This document shows, piece after piece, positions 21,929 through 32,600 of a stretch of 64,000 bases of DNA (its first letter is position 1; each line of letters opens with the position of its first letter). This stretch comes from Symsagittifera roscoffensis. Taxonomy: Eukaryota > Xenacoelomorpha > Acoela > Convolutidae. Location: assembly GCF_963678635.1 (NCBI RefSeq), contig NC_087063.1, positions 17,362,449 to 17,426,448 on the forward strand, given 5' to 3'. The notes under the pieces were generated by a model. It was given only the letters and a program-made list of their open reading frames with translations, searched no databases and was not told the DNA's origin. The position numbers and the translations under genes are program-made.

Positions 21929-24770
21929 GAAAGGTCCTCTCCATTTCTTAAGTAGTTTTTTGTCCCTTTAGGCGGTATTACATTCTGGAAGACCCACACG
22001 TACTGGCCCACTTCATATGGCTTCGCCTGTAATATCTTTTCATCAAATTTCTTGCACTGTCTCATTTGTGCTTGCGCAGTGTTCCTCCTGTAGAGCTCGT
22101 TTAGTTCCTGCTGTCTCCTGGTCGCTTCTTTCACGTAAGCTTGAGGCGACATCCTCTTCTCTTCGTATTCCGGGTAAAAGAATGTCAGGGGCATTGCTCT
22201 CTCCCTGCCCGTCAACATCATGAAAGGACCGATGCCCGTTGTTGAGTGTTGCGTACTGTTGTACGCCCCTACGACTTGCGGCAGATATTTATCCCAGTCC
22301 GTCATGTATCTTGAGCAGTATACCCTCAGCATGTTCACCAAGGTTCTATTCTGTCTCTCTACCAGCCCGTTGGTCTGAGGATGGTAGGTTGTCGAGTGTG
22401 CTTGACCAATGTGTGAACTCTTCATCAATTCTTTTGTCAAGTCCCCCACAAAGGCTTTGCCGTTGTCTAACTGAAAAGTCATTGGACAACCATATCGTGA
22501 TATCCAATGCGTTATCAAGTGGTCACAAGTCTCCTCTGCTGAGGCTGTCTGACACGGGACCGCTTCTGCCAACTTTGTGAAGTGATCTATTATAACCAGT
22601 ATCTGGTTGTATCCCGACTCTGTCATGCAGATTTTTTGATGGTCTATCTGCACCACCTCGTTAAATTCCGAGCTTTCAACGGACTTGAGTGGGAACTTCA
22701 TTTTCCTTGGGTCTTTTAATTGCAGGCATGCCAGGCATGCATTCACCCATTTCTCGCAAGCTTTCCTTAATCCTGGCCAATCAAACCTGTGAAGTATTCT
22801 TTGTTGCACTTTGTCTATCCCCTGGTGCCCCATCTGATTTTGCGATCTGAATAACACTTCCGTCTGATACAATTGTGGTAATATGACGAGGTTGTGCTTG
22901 TGTAATATCTTCTCCTCATCTTTTCTCTTGCACGCTACCACCCCATCAGCTGTGTGATAGAGTAAATTTTTTCTTTCTTTGTAGAAACGGCTCAAGATTT
23001 TGTAGCTGTCTTCCTCCAGGTCCCCTTTCTCCTTGGACGTCCGGATCCATTTGTAGAGATTACTTGTCATCTTGTCATTCTTTTGGACCCTTATCAGGTC
23101 CGACAGCCTATATCTCGCTTTGACATGTTCCTTTAAGGCCATGATCTGTCCATTCATTTCCCCAAGGTTGTGGATGTCATCCTTCAGCTTTACGCATTTT
23201 ATCCTCTTCACGATCTTCGTATCATCTTCTGGCACCAGATTTGTTCTGAAATTTGAGTTGCACGATAGTTCCCTGAATGGTTTCCTCGATACCGCAATTT
23301 TCTCAAGTTCTTCACCTCCTTGTACTTCTTGTTCATCCGAATTGTACGTTCCTGAGGAGGGATCTGTTTGTAGCTCCCTGTCGCGGTGTTTCATCTTCTC
23401 CTCTGCCAGTATCATGCATAGACTATCCTGATCATCGCTGCTCTTTTCCGAATCTTCATCCCATTCTTCACACTCCCCGGTCAATTTCTCTTCTCTGGTT
23501 TCTTCTTCCTCCGTGGACGTGGACCACTCCCCGGTCTCTTGACCTAGTCCCAGGTGTTCAGCTTCTTCCTTAAACGCCACTTTCTTTTTCCTAAGCTGAG
23601 TCCGCTCAAGTATGCTATCAGGGATTTTGTCAACCAGTGACCGCACGACTTCTTTGCCATCAGTATCGCTTCCTCTTAAAGAGTCTGCGTTGCCAACTGT
23701 TTCACTCCTTCGCAGTATCGTGACTTCCGGTTCCTCCCTACCCTTCCCTTCGTTCACGGGTTTATCATCTGCCAGTTTCTCAAGTAATCTCCATAAGTCT
23801 TCATCTATCTGAGTATCTCCCGTTTCCACCTGGTTGAATTCATAGCCTTTCGCCTTGAGCGTCTCTCTCACAATTTTTGACTTGAGCATAATCTCTATCG
23901 GCATTCCTCGGGTCTTCTTCAAGATTGTTTTCTTTGGAGGCTCTTCTGATAATTCGGGGTGATCTTCTATCGGTTTGCCTGACTTGCCTAGCCATCTCGT
24001 GAGTGGAACATTATCATACGTTTCTTTGTCCATGAAGGAGAAGCCATCTTTAATTTCGGGCCTATCCGCCTCCCTCTGTTCCTGTCTTTCGTAGAACTCC
24101 GTCTTCTTACTCAAGCTATCGGCATTCTGATGTTTGTCCCTTGTTCTATGCTCAATTATCATGTTGTACCCATCCAGGCGAACTATCCATCTCCCAATGT
24201 AGCTCTGGTCCATCGAGTACGTCTTCAGCCAGCTGAGTGCCCTGTTGTCGACCCGCAGCTTAAATGGCTCACTGCCTAAGTATGCTCTGTATTTCTCGAC
24301 AAAAGTAACCACCGCGAACATCTCTGCTTTCAGCGCCCCGTACTTCATTTCTGTGTCACTCAAGACTTTGCTCCCGTATGCTATTGGTCTTAAGATTGTC
24401 TTCCCGTTCCATTCTTGTTCTTGATGGAGAATTCCAGAAATCGCGACTACCGACGCATCCGTATCCAACACGTACATCCCTTTTTCCGTTGGCATCCCTA
24501 ACACCGGTGCCTCGCACAACTCTTTCTTTTTTCTCTGGAATGATTCTTCTGCTGCGTTGTTCCATGTGAACTTTTTGCCTTTGTGTCTCATTAATTGTTG
24601 CATCGGGTATACCTTGTCCGCATAGCCCTTGATGAATTCCCTATAGTAGTTCGCAAAACCCAGGAAGCTCATCAACTGGTGTTCCGTTTTGCCGATTTCC
24701 AAGTTAGAACTGCTTCTACTGCATCTGGATCCGGTCTGATGCCGTGCCTGTCCACCATCCTGCCCAAGTA
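21925..24770 (-). pseudogene. pol: Pol: RNase H and integrase
   Basis: One long frame. RNase H: FLGFANYYREF connection, VLDTDASV (near 24450-24465), KAEMFAV, RVDNRALSWL (near 24244-24258), giving the acidic active site. A Glu/Lys-rich region of about 250 residues follows. Integrase: zinc-binding part GHQGIDK...C-L-A-C, though the first His of the HHCC set is not where expected. Catalytic core: QIDHQKI (near 22645), FQLDNGKAF (near 22462-22470) and NGLVERQNR (near 22350). The spacing from the second Asp to the Glu is exactly 35 residues, the D,D-35-E rule of LTR integrases. The first about 40 codons after 24798 are out of register and belong to the shifted RT end. The family inserts the cDNA into host DNA. 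Confidence 0.85.
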
Positions 24771-25885
24771 TTTTATCGAATCCTTGAGTATCTCGCACTG
24801 TGATGGTTTATTTTTTAGCCCGACCTCTTCATACATGCAAACACCTCGTCCAGTCGCTCGATGTGGTCTTCTAGTGTGGGCGTCGCTATTACCAAGTCAT
24901 CCACATAGCATATTACCAGATTGCCGTACTTCTTTGTCACACCTATCAGCGCATGTGCCATCAACCGTTGAAATGTAGCTGTGGCATTGCAAAGACCAAA
25001 CGGCATCCGTTTCCATTGAGGCAGCCCCAACTCGCAAGCGAACCCTGTTTTGTCTCTGTCTTGATTCCTCAGCGGGACCTGCCAGAAGGCCGAACCTAAA
25101 TCAAGAGTCGTAAAAAATTTTGCGTCACCTTACTTCGAGAGGCTCTCGTCAATCCTAGGTATGGGATAGGCATCCTTCACCGTGTCAGAGTTCAGATACC
25201 GAATGTCACAGCAAAACCTCAATTGGTCGCCTTTCTTTTTGGCCATCACTACTCCACACGCCCACGGTGACTTGGATGGTTCTACCATGTCATACTCTAG
25301 TAATGTCTCTATTTCTTTCCTACATGCCTCTGATTTGTGTGGGGTCATGCGCCTCGCCCCCTCCCTGTGTGGTTCCACATTCTCTTCAAGTTCTATTTCA
25401 TGCTCAACAAAATTACAACACCCGATGTCTGCCTTATGTCTCGAAAAAACTTCCTCAATCCGCTCTAGTACGTCCTTGATGGCTTCGAGCTGTTCGTCCG
25501 TCAACTTGCCCCTTAAATGTTCAATTTCAGTCATTTCATATCGAGTTTTAACGGGTAAAGCATATCCCAGCTTTCTCCCCCTCGGTATCGTGATGGGTAT
25601 ATCAAGAGTATTCAACAAGACACTGACGCAGAGACCGCTCTTGGTTATCGAGAAGGATCTTCCTAAAACAGCAGCACTTTGACTATTAGGATTTGGGACT
25701 ATGCATACTTGCTTGTTGTCACTTAGTTCATTGTAATTTTTCATTCGCAAGCTTACGATTGCCGCTTCGTTCGCCTTCAGCCTCACCTTCTTACTCAAAA
25801 ATACCGGTGCTTTATTTTCATTCGCTATTATTAAATTTACCGGTTTAATTGCGTACCTCCTATCCGGGTTCCGTATCCTGAACAT
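24771..25885 (-). pseudogene. pol: Pol: reverse transcriptase (broken)
   Basis: Ty3/gypsy-type RT. Seen in order: SPWACGVVMAKKK, QLRFCCDIRYLN, DAYPIPRIDESL, then an in-frame TAA at about 25130, then KFFTTLDLGSAFWQ, KRMPFGLCNATATFQ and the catalytic CYVDDLVIA (near 24896-24907). After an A6 run near 24815 the frame changes, and it changes again near 24690 before the RNase H connection. The TAA replaces a residue expected to be Leu. All three lesions also occur in the left duplicate. As assembled no full RT can be made. The N-terminal about 150 codons link protease to RT. Confidence 0.8.
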
Positions 25886-25936
25886 CGCATTGTTTATATC
25901 AATTGTATCGTCGAAGTTCCTGATGAAGTGTCTGCC

Positions 25937-26932
25937 TTAAATGAACTGGTCAGACTCATCTAGGTTTTCTACCACAAGAAAGCTCATCCACAGATTGCGT
26001 TCCCCCAGATTTAGGGCTATTATTGGTATTCTGCCTAGCACCCGCAGCGCCCCTTTGTTAGCAGCTGACAACCGTATTCTCGAGCCTATCAAGTCATCTT
26101 TGTTGAAGCCCATTCGTTCCCAAGTTTCGATTGGTATTACACTCAAGACCGCTCCAGTATCGAGTAACCCACGCAACTCAGTCTTCTTGCCACTTATGTC
26201 AAGCACGTGTGCTGATACGTCTGCCTCTGTCCCGATGTGCATTGCATCTTCCTCCAGCATGGCACAGTGTCCAATCGATATCACCTTTAGTTCCTCTTTA
26301 CCCACGTAGATCTGCCCCACTAGATCTTCATCACATGTTATCATTGTTTTCGTGTAGATGTTTATCCCATCTATATTCAACATCACCTCATGCGGACCGT
26401 AAGCTTCCGTATATCTGTTGTCCACACGGACCGACTTGCTGCCACCTCTCGTGAGTAGCGCCCTCAAGGCTCTAGTAGTCGTCTGTGGGCTTATCGCACT
26501 CAAGTAATCTGCGTATATGTCGATGTGCATTATTGTCTGGTCGCTGGGTTCGCTTAAGTTCCTTGTCACCTCATGGCCACCTACAGTGATTATTGACATT
26601 ATCCTGGCTCTGATTTTCGTTATGCCGAATGGTTTTCCCGTCACCATTTTCAGAGTGTTGCAATTTCCACTCTTTGTCGACCCTGCTACAGCTTCTGGTA
26701 CTGGCACCGAGCAACTTAACGTCTCATTCAATCTCTGTCTGTTGATCTCTTGCTTCAACCGTTGCTCTATTTCCTTCGTTGCTAGGTCCTGTTTCACCTT
26801 GTTAATAGCCTCTGACGCCGCTTTCTCATAATTAATCTCTAGGGCGTTCCTGGCCGTGGCCTCTATCACACTATTAACTTGCGTTACAGCCTTCACTGTC
26901 TTCGTTGGCAGTTCCGTACTCGGTGCTTCCAA
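25937..26932 (-). pseudogene. pol: Pol: aspartic protease region
   Basis: A 331-codon frame with the retropepsin active site LLDTGAVLSVIP (codons near 26150-26170) close to the C-terminal end and the matching hydrophobic ILAL/IIALNLG strand after it. The N-terminal about 230 residues are a Lys/Glu-rich helical part and an unidentified segment. It ends at a TAA (25937) in frame with RT, at a place where a Leu before Gly-Arg would be expected. It lies in the same frame as the gag zinc-knuckle region upstream, separated by a single TAG (26966). Retropepsins act as dimers to process Gag-Pol. Confidence 0.8.
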
Positions 26933-26965
26933 GTTTTTTGTTTCAAACTCAGTTTGTCTATTTCT

Positions 26966-28927
26966 CTAATTCTGCACCGCCGCTAATGCCAATTTATGTT
27001 TGGGGTGACTCTGGTTCTTGACTGCCTCCCAAAACAAAGGACAGTCCATCCTGAAGTGCCCCTCCTGATTGCAGAAGAAGCATCTTGCACATATTTTGAC
27101 AATTAAGCCACTATAGTACTCGTGTTCTTCCATCTGGCTCAAATCTTCCTCATCTGGTGCATATCCCAGACTCTTCATGCCCTGCTTGTATGTTGTGCAA
27201 TCCGCCACGCGATGATCAGCTGACCCGCAGTTCGCGCATGATCTACGTTTGTCCATGTCATCTCTAGGCTTGTACCATGACGACCTTTGTGGTTGGCTCC
27301 CCCCTTGCATGTTCCTGCTATCCGAATATGTGTATTTCTTGGGCTTCATTAGCATGTACTCTCTTGACTTCTGTCTCATCTCTTCTGGAGTCGGTGCATT
27401 GTCTTTCGACAATGTATATCACGTTGCTAACATTGTTCTCAAGTCATCACTTTTTACCCCATCAATGAACTTTGAGGCGATGCTAAAGTTTCTTCTGTTC
27501 GTTGACTCTTCAGGATCACTTCTTCGTCTCAAGCTCTCGAGATCATCTAGGAACCGATCAATCGATTCATCGTCCCTTTGCCTTCCCTATTCAAATCGCA
27601 TCATCGCTTGATGACCCTTCATGCCTGACCCGAATCGATTCAACAATATCTCGAAGATTTTATCCACAGTGTCGCGTTCCTCTTCCTTCTTCGCAACCAC
27701 GCATTTCAACGCCGTGCCTTCTAAGTTTCTGAGTATCGCAGTGCATGCTTGTCTCTCATCGTTTAAGTTGTCTTGTTCCAAGTGTAATCTCATGGCTTCT
27801 ACCCAAGTATCAATGCATCCGTCTGAATCATCCTTGAATTCGTTCGGTTTTTTGAAAGTTTTCTTGGATTTGTTACCTCCTCTGTCACTCGACTCGGTGT
27901 TCCTCGTGGCGAAGGCTTCTAGTGTCCTGTTCATCATTTCCCAGGTGCTTGCCCACGTCATAGAATTCGAACCCACGTTATTGTGAGTCGTGGAAACCCC
28001 TGGACCACTCGTCGTTTTTGCTGTTCCACTTTTCATAATTGCTTTGCCCCTCCCCCGGTGCTGTGCTCGCCGCATCCCGGGGTAATGGTAACGGTGTTGG
28101 TTGCCATTTGTTCCGTTGTGGTTCCACGAAGTCAACTCTGTTGCCTTGCGTTCGATCCGCTGCCGGCCTGTCCTGTGACGTAGAGTTTCTCAAGATGGCG
28201 TCTAGTTTTGTCTGTATTGCACATGAACTCTCAGCCTGGTCCCTACTCATTGTGTCCATTGTCGTTTCCAGACTCCCCAACTGGCTGTTCACTGCGTCAT
28301 ACCGTTGCTCCATCTCTTGCATGTCTTTTTTAATGTTCTTGCCTCGCTCTCCATCAGTGGCATCTACTTTGTCTGACATCTGCTGAAGATTTTCCTCTGT
28401 CGCTTCCGCCAGATTGAAATAGTTGTCCAGGTACTCGTGTTTGTTGTATCTTAATTCTTTCTTTATCACCTCTCTATCCTCCTCGCTGTGCTTTAGTCTC
28501 TTGTCGATCTGATCTAGCTTCGCCATCAGATCGCCCAGCTCGAGAGAAGTTGTTGTTTCATGGTCAGCTGTTGCCCTGTTGTTGGCTGCTGCTCCCAGTT
28601 TGACCTGGTCTTCGTCTTGGTTGGTCTCTGTCGTTTTCGTGGAAACTGTTCCGAATACTTTGCCTTTCTCGGCTTTCGGTTCCTCCGTCACTATGTCTCT
28701 TGATTTCATCCCGACCATCATTGCCAATCTTTCAGTAAATGACGTTCTTTTTGCTTGAGACTCGTCCTTTACCGTTTCTGGCGTGTTGCCCGTTGTGTCC
28801 TCCACAGTGTCTATCGGCGAGCACTCCATCGACTTTTGATTTGCTTCCTCTGCATTCGGCATCGGTGTTGACTCCGTCGTCTTCTTCTCCACCTCATCCA
28901 CACTCTAGTACTCCTTGTGTTGACCAT
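26966..28927 (-). pseudogene. gag: Gag (capsid and two-knuckle nucleocapsid), broken
   Basis: The probable start is the ATG at 28927-28925 coding MVNTRST, a common Gag N-terminus in LTR elements. The frame then changes at about 28905. 28901-27978 is a Glu/Lys-rich coiled region. The capsid part (about 28000-27430) has the retrotransposon-gag pattern GCIDTWVEAMRLHL, ILRNLEGTALKC and LLNRFGSG, with a TAG at 27587 and a TGA near 27428. The nucleocapsid part (27412-26966) has two CCHC knuckles, CANCGSADHRVADC and CFFCNQEGHFRMDC, both C-x2-C-x4-H-x4-C. A TAG at 26966-26968 separates it from protease in the same frame. Gag would form the particle shell and bind RNA. Confidence 0.8.
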
Positions 28928-29059
28928 GCTAACTGAAAAGTTCTTCTTTGTTTTTCTTGGGCCAATCGATGTCATTTTTCGTAGCGACGAGTTATATTTT
29001 GTCTTTGATTCTGTAGCTCTTTTTTCAGCTATCGGTACACTGCTAGGAGTTGAGGGCAA

Positions 29060-29069
29060 GGTTGATCCA
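29060..29069 (-). promoter_or_regulatory. Candidate primer-binding site
   Basis: On the minus strand TGGATCAACC follows the LTR-like sequence by one or two bases and precedes gag. Plus-strand LTR-like copies have the same or a one/two-base variant at the same place (2601, 4025, 30270). Starting with TGG is expected for pairing with a tRNA CCA end. I could not match the rest to a specific tRNA, so the role is inferred from position. Confidence 0.4.
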
Positions 29070-29401
29070 TCTCCGACTTTTATCTACTGAACAAAAACAA
29101 CAGTAGTATGACAGTATGACCGTTAGATAGCAGCCCTGTTTTCAGGAGTGACCTCGTGGTCTGGAGATACTGGCACCAAGCCATGAGCTCACTCTTGTTG
29201 CATGGAACCATGTTAATTTGCGCAGTTTGGCCGATAGCCTTTAAGTTGCAACAATTTTGTTGACCCGAAGTTAATGGATCACACATTGAACTGGCTTTGG
29301 TGCAGACGGTTAAAAGCATGTGAAGCTGTGTTAAGACGCTTGCTATTCGTTTCAGAACCTAGCTTTTTTCAATCGATATGTACTTCCGGGCGAATGATAC
29401 A
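29070..29401 (-). repeat. LTR-like sequence upstream of gag (probable 5' LTR)
   Basis: On the minus strand it begins TGTATCATTCGCCCGGAAG at 29401 and contains GAGCTCATGGCT and CCAGACCACGAGGTCACTCC. It ends beside TGGATCAACC, 130-140 bp before the Gag start. Position and shared family make it the best 5' LTR candidate of the giant element. About 332 bp is short for so large an element. It forms an inverted pair with 29943-30269. Confidence 0.6.
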
Positions 29402-29942
29402 AAAACAAAACCGTTACGTGTCTTTCTTTCCGTATGATTTTCAAGAAATCAACATGTCACTCCAAAATGACCCGTCTCAGTTTGGTTTTTTTTGCAAATA
29501 ACACCGTTAATCATCAAATGCAATCGTACGTACAGTTTTCGATGAGACAAACTTCGTTTCGCGGCACTAAATTCGACTGCATTTTGGTCGAATTTTACAT
29601 AGTCCTCAGACAGCTTGGTCAATGTGAACGTTGAAATTCGAGGAACTCATCAAAATGGTACTCATCGAACAAAATTTTCAAAAACCTAATTTTTTTTATC
29701 CATATCAAATCAACTCGCTGCGTGCTTTAAAGGGCATCATACTACACCGCTATAGCCTCTCAAAAATCTCACTGACCTGCACGATGAGGATATGACCTGA
29801 AATAAAACCCGTTTTCTGACTTCTAGCGTCATTATCGCAGTTTAAATTTTTTTCTTCTAAAGTTAAAAAGTGTGGGGACGCAGGACAACCCTGCCAACCA
29901 GCAAACTAACTTTATCATGAAAAGTCTCTTCCCCTCTGGAAG
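29402..29942. other. Spacer between two inverted LTR-like sequences
   Basis: 541 bp, AT-rich, no gene seen. It lies between the minus LTR-like arm (29070-29401) and the plus arm (29943-30269), so the three parts form a large interrupted palindrome. No similarity to other parts of the window was noticed. Confidence 0.4.
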
Positions 29943-30269
29943 TGTAACATTTGCCCAAACATTACACAGTGAGGGAGCGTAGAAAAAGCACCTTTTGACG
30001 ACTGGCAGGTGTCAGTTACATTAGTTCTACTCGTTTTTAACCGTCTAGTTCTAGCCAGTTACTTTTCTGGTCTGTTTAGGGCTTATTAAAAACATACCAA
30101 TTTTAGGCCATCAGTCAAGCAATTTTTAATCAGTTTTTCTTTACATGCGAAAATAACCACATAGCTGGGTCTCGGATCCCCAAACTACGTGATTAATTTC
30201 AATAACACGGCTGGGAATCCATTGTTTACTATGTTTTTAGTGACAGTTATACACTAAATCCATTGGAGA
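29943..30269 (+). repeat. LTR-like sequence, copy C (plus orientation)
   Basis: It starts TGTAACATTTGCCC, contains GACGACTGGC, AGCTGGGTCTCGGATCCCC and TTGGAGATGGATTGACCC at the end, and so matches copies A and B and the reverse complement of 29070-29401. Before the end ATCCAT and ATGGAT form a small hairpin around TGGAG, as in copy B. No gag follows on the plus strand. Confidence 0.55.
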
Positions 30270-31499
30270 TGGATTGACCCTTTCATTTTTCTCATGCTCT
30301 GAAATACTATATAAAATCGGAGTTTATTAAACTATTCAGGGTATCACAGCCGCTAGAAATATATGTTTATCAGTCTCTAACAGTTTCTAATAGTCTTTGG
30401 GCACCGGGCCTCCAATTCCGTTCGTGTTCCCCGGTGATAAGGTCGTTATCTTCCCAATTTCGTAGCACGGGAGGGTACGGATCCGCTCCGGATATCCTAC
30501 TGGACCTTCCTTCCGTATGATTTCTCTCAGATAAACGTCCTATCGTGTCTTGTTACCACAATAAGAGGCTTGGTATTTGTGGTGTCCCTTCAATTGATTT
30601 TTGTCTCTTATATTTGGCGTAGGTCGTTCTTGTAATTTCGGGACAAAATGGCCGTTTTTGCATTTCTGAGAAACATTTCAGTTCCAATAGAAAAATGCCC
30701 GTTCAAATTTTTAAAATATTTCTACCCTCCTTTTTGTAACGATTTCACTGTTAACGTTTTCAACGTCTCTTTTCGTTCTCGTCTGAGGGTTTGACTGTGC
30801 CAATCGGGGGGAATTGAACGTATAACTCCGGGTTATCTTCAATTTGTGATCCTTCCATAATCAACTTAAAAATCACATCAGAATTTGAATTTTGTCCACG
30901 TCACCTCAAATGACCGCATGTTATAAATGGCACCGTACTACCTTTCACTGCCTTGTAACATTTTCGGAAAATATACACCATGAGGAGTGTCTTAGATAAA
31001 ATTTCTTTTCTGACTAAATTCGTCACCTTACCATTAAATTTTTTTTCGCTCTTGCTGATTCAAAAAATTTGGGACGTGGCACGGCAACGCACTCGTTAAA
31101 ATTTACTTGGTGTCACTCACAAAGTACAATCGTTGCCCTCAATTTTAAAACTAAGACACTCTGTGGCTAGTAAAGGTAATGAGGTACTCACCCTCCTCGA
31201 GCGAGCGTACCCAAACTCTCAGGTCGCCACAAAGTGAAGATGTGACCTAAACATGTTAAAGAATCCAGTCAGGTTTAAATAGATTTACATACTCACCTAA
31301 ATCCTGCTTAAATAATTAACATAAACTAAAACTCTTTATTGCAATTCAACAATTGAAATAAAAACTCCTAAAAGTATCAAAGTCTGGTCTGACCAAACAT
31401 CAACGAAACAAAAAGTTTAAAAGTTTCAATAACTAATCATGGTTGATTCGTTAAAATTTTAACGCACTACAACAATTAAGTTTCCACTCCCCTCCACTT
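30270..31499. other. Non-coding stretch beyond the second downstream block
   Basis: No gene is seen. On the minus strand this follows the end of the second copy of the downstream block and should hold its 3' end. The part near 30640-30690 resembles 2960-3010. A further TGTAACATTTTC occurs at about 30960, but I could not extend it into a full LTR-like copy. The rest is AT-rich. Confidence 0.4.
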
Positions 31500-32600
31500 C
31501 TACTTCGTGTCTCGTCTTCAATTCTTATTCCATCGTTTCTTGTTCTTGCTCACCCATCTCGTTGTCTTCCAGGACTTTCTGCAGCATGTCCATAGAATTG
31601 CGGGCCGTGCACCAGCTTTCTTGCTCTACCAATCTCTGCTTACAACAGGGCAGTATATCCACGTTCACCTTTTGTTCTCGATTCCTTCAGAAACTATTGT
31701 GCAAATATAGACTAACATTCCGTTCCAGGTCAGCTTGTATGACCTCTTTTTTTCTCGTTCTCCCTGATACAACATATTCCAGCTACTCGTTTCAAGGCGG
31801 TGGTCGCGACGTTCCTATGCATTAGCAAGGCTCTCCTATAGGCTCTCGGTCCTCTTTTAGCTGGAAAGATTGATAAGCTTCAGTGTTTCGGGCCATATGA
31901 CGCTTCACGCGTTCATACACACATGCCGTCATCACCGCACAAAACCAAGGCATCAATCTTTGTCTTGCCCATATCATCTCGATCGCTTTGGGTTACCTCA
32001 GAGTTTTGCAGGTAGTTTTGAACAAATCAAGTTTCCCACTGACACTCACTTTGCTCAGCTGCTCCGGAGTTGGAACGGCCATCTTTTCTTCCGTCATTCC
32101 TGCATTGGCTTCAAGCCATCTCATCGCTAATATGGCACTGACCACCAATATCGACAAATTTTGGGATTGATCAGGCAATCCCATGGAGAATAACTCCCCA
32201 GCATGCCAAACGGACACTAGGTTTGCTCTCTTGGGGTACCAAAATATCTGCACCAAGCAGTGACACGGATACTACCCATGAGTCAACAAGATGTTCCTCC
32301 AGGTTCGGTTAACCCGATGCTATCAGCAGGGGTTCTATTTCCATCATCATCTGGTGCGTTTCATCCTTCTCATCAATCGTAGGGAAATCGTTCGCTATTG
32401 TCCCCGTCGCTTTCTTTTTCTGAAACTCAATGATGTTTCCGTCTCCCAATTTCACGAGATCTTCTTTACTATCTCTTCTAGTTCATCTCTAGATCTCTTC
32501 GGGACTGCCCGAAAGATCGTTGTCAGTAACTCATGAGATTTCTCAGACATTCGCGACAATCGTACGCACTTAGGCACCGAAAAAAGCTGGTCAATCAACT
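31500..32600 (-). pseudogene. Downstream block copy 2, C-terminal region
   Basis: Counterpart of 5002-6180. Peptides in order: FSVPKCVRLSRMSEKSH (about 32580-32530), a MM-x-E-EPLL segment (about 32350), GLPDQSQNLSILVVSAILAMRW (about 32190-32110), LMPWF...HM...HRN (about 31960-31810), and NVSLYLHNSF-like sequence near 31700. Frames change several times. The agreement with copy 1 over more than 300 codons shows both derive from one protein. Confidence 0.5.

Larger units (their letters stand above)
20079..26203. repeat. 6.1-kb tandem duplication, right copy
   Basis: Right copy of the pair described at 13951-20078. It is continuous with intact upstream protease and gag sequence at its right end, so it is the original 5' part of the element. 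The left copy was produced by joining protease sequence at about 26203 to the 20-bp repeat. High identity means the event is recent, or is an assembly duplication. Confidence 0.9.
5002..29401 (-). mobile_element. Giant Ty3/gypsy-type LTR retrotransposon, copy 1 (defective)
   Basis: Read on the minus strand the order is LTR-like sequence (29401-29070), gag, protease, RT, RNase H, integrase, linker and macro-like domain, then a second pol 3' half through tandem duplication, then a long downstream block to 5002. The order protease-RT-RNase H-integrase is that of Ty3/gypsy, not copia. The size is unusual: about 18 kb of internal sequence even after removing the 6.1-kb duplicate, against roughly 5-8 kb for typical gypsy elements. 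No 3' LTR was found, so the left limit is provisional. Many stops and frameshifts show it cannot act on its own as assembled. That the downstream block is part of the element is inferred from the same macro-to-block order in copy 2 (31.5-39.4 kb). Confidence 0.75.

Noticed and set aside
5002-28927. Alternative genetic code explaining in-frame stops
   Set aside because: All three stop codons interrupt the frames (TAA, TAG, TGA), and where a second copy can be compared they replace different residues (Trp, Glu, Gly, probably Leu). No single reassignment fits.
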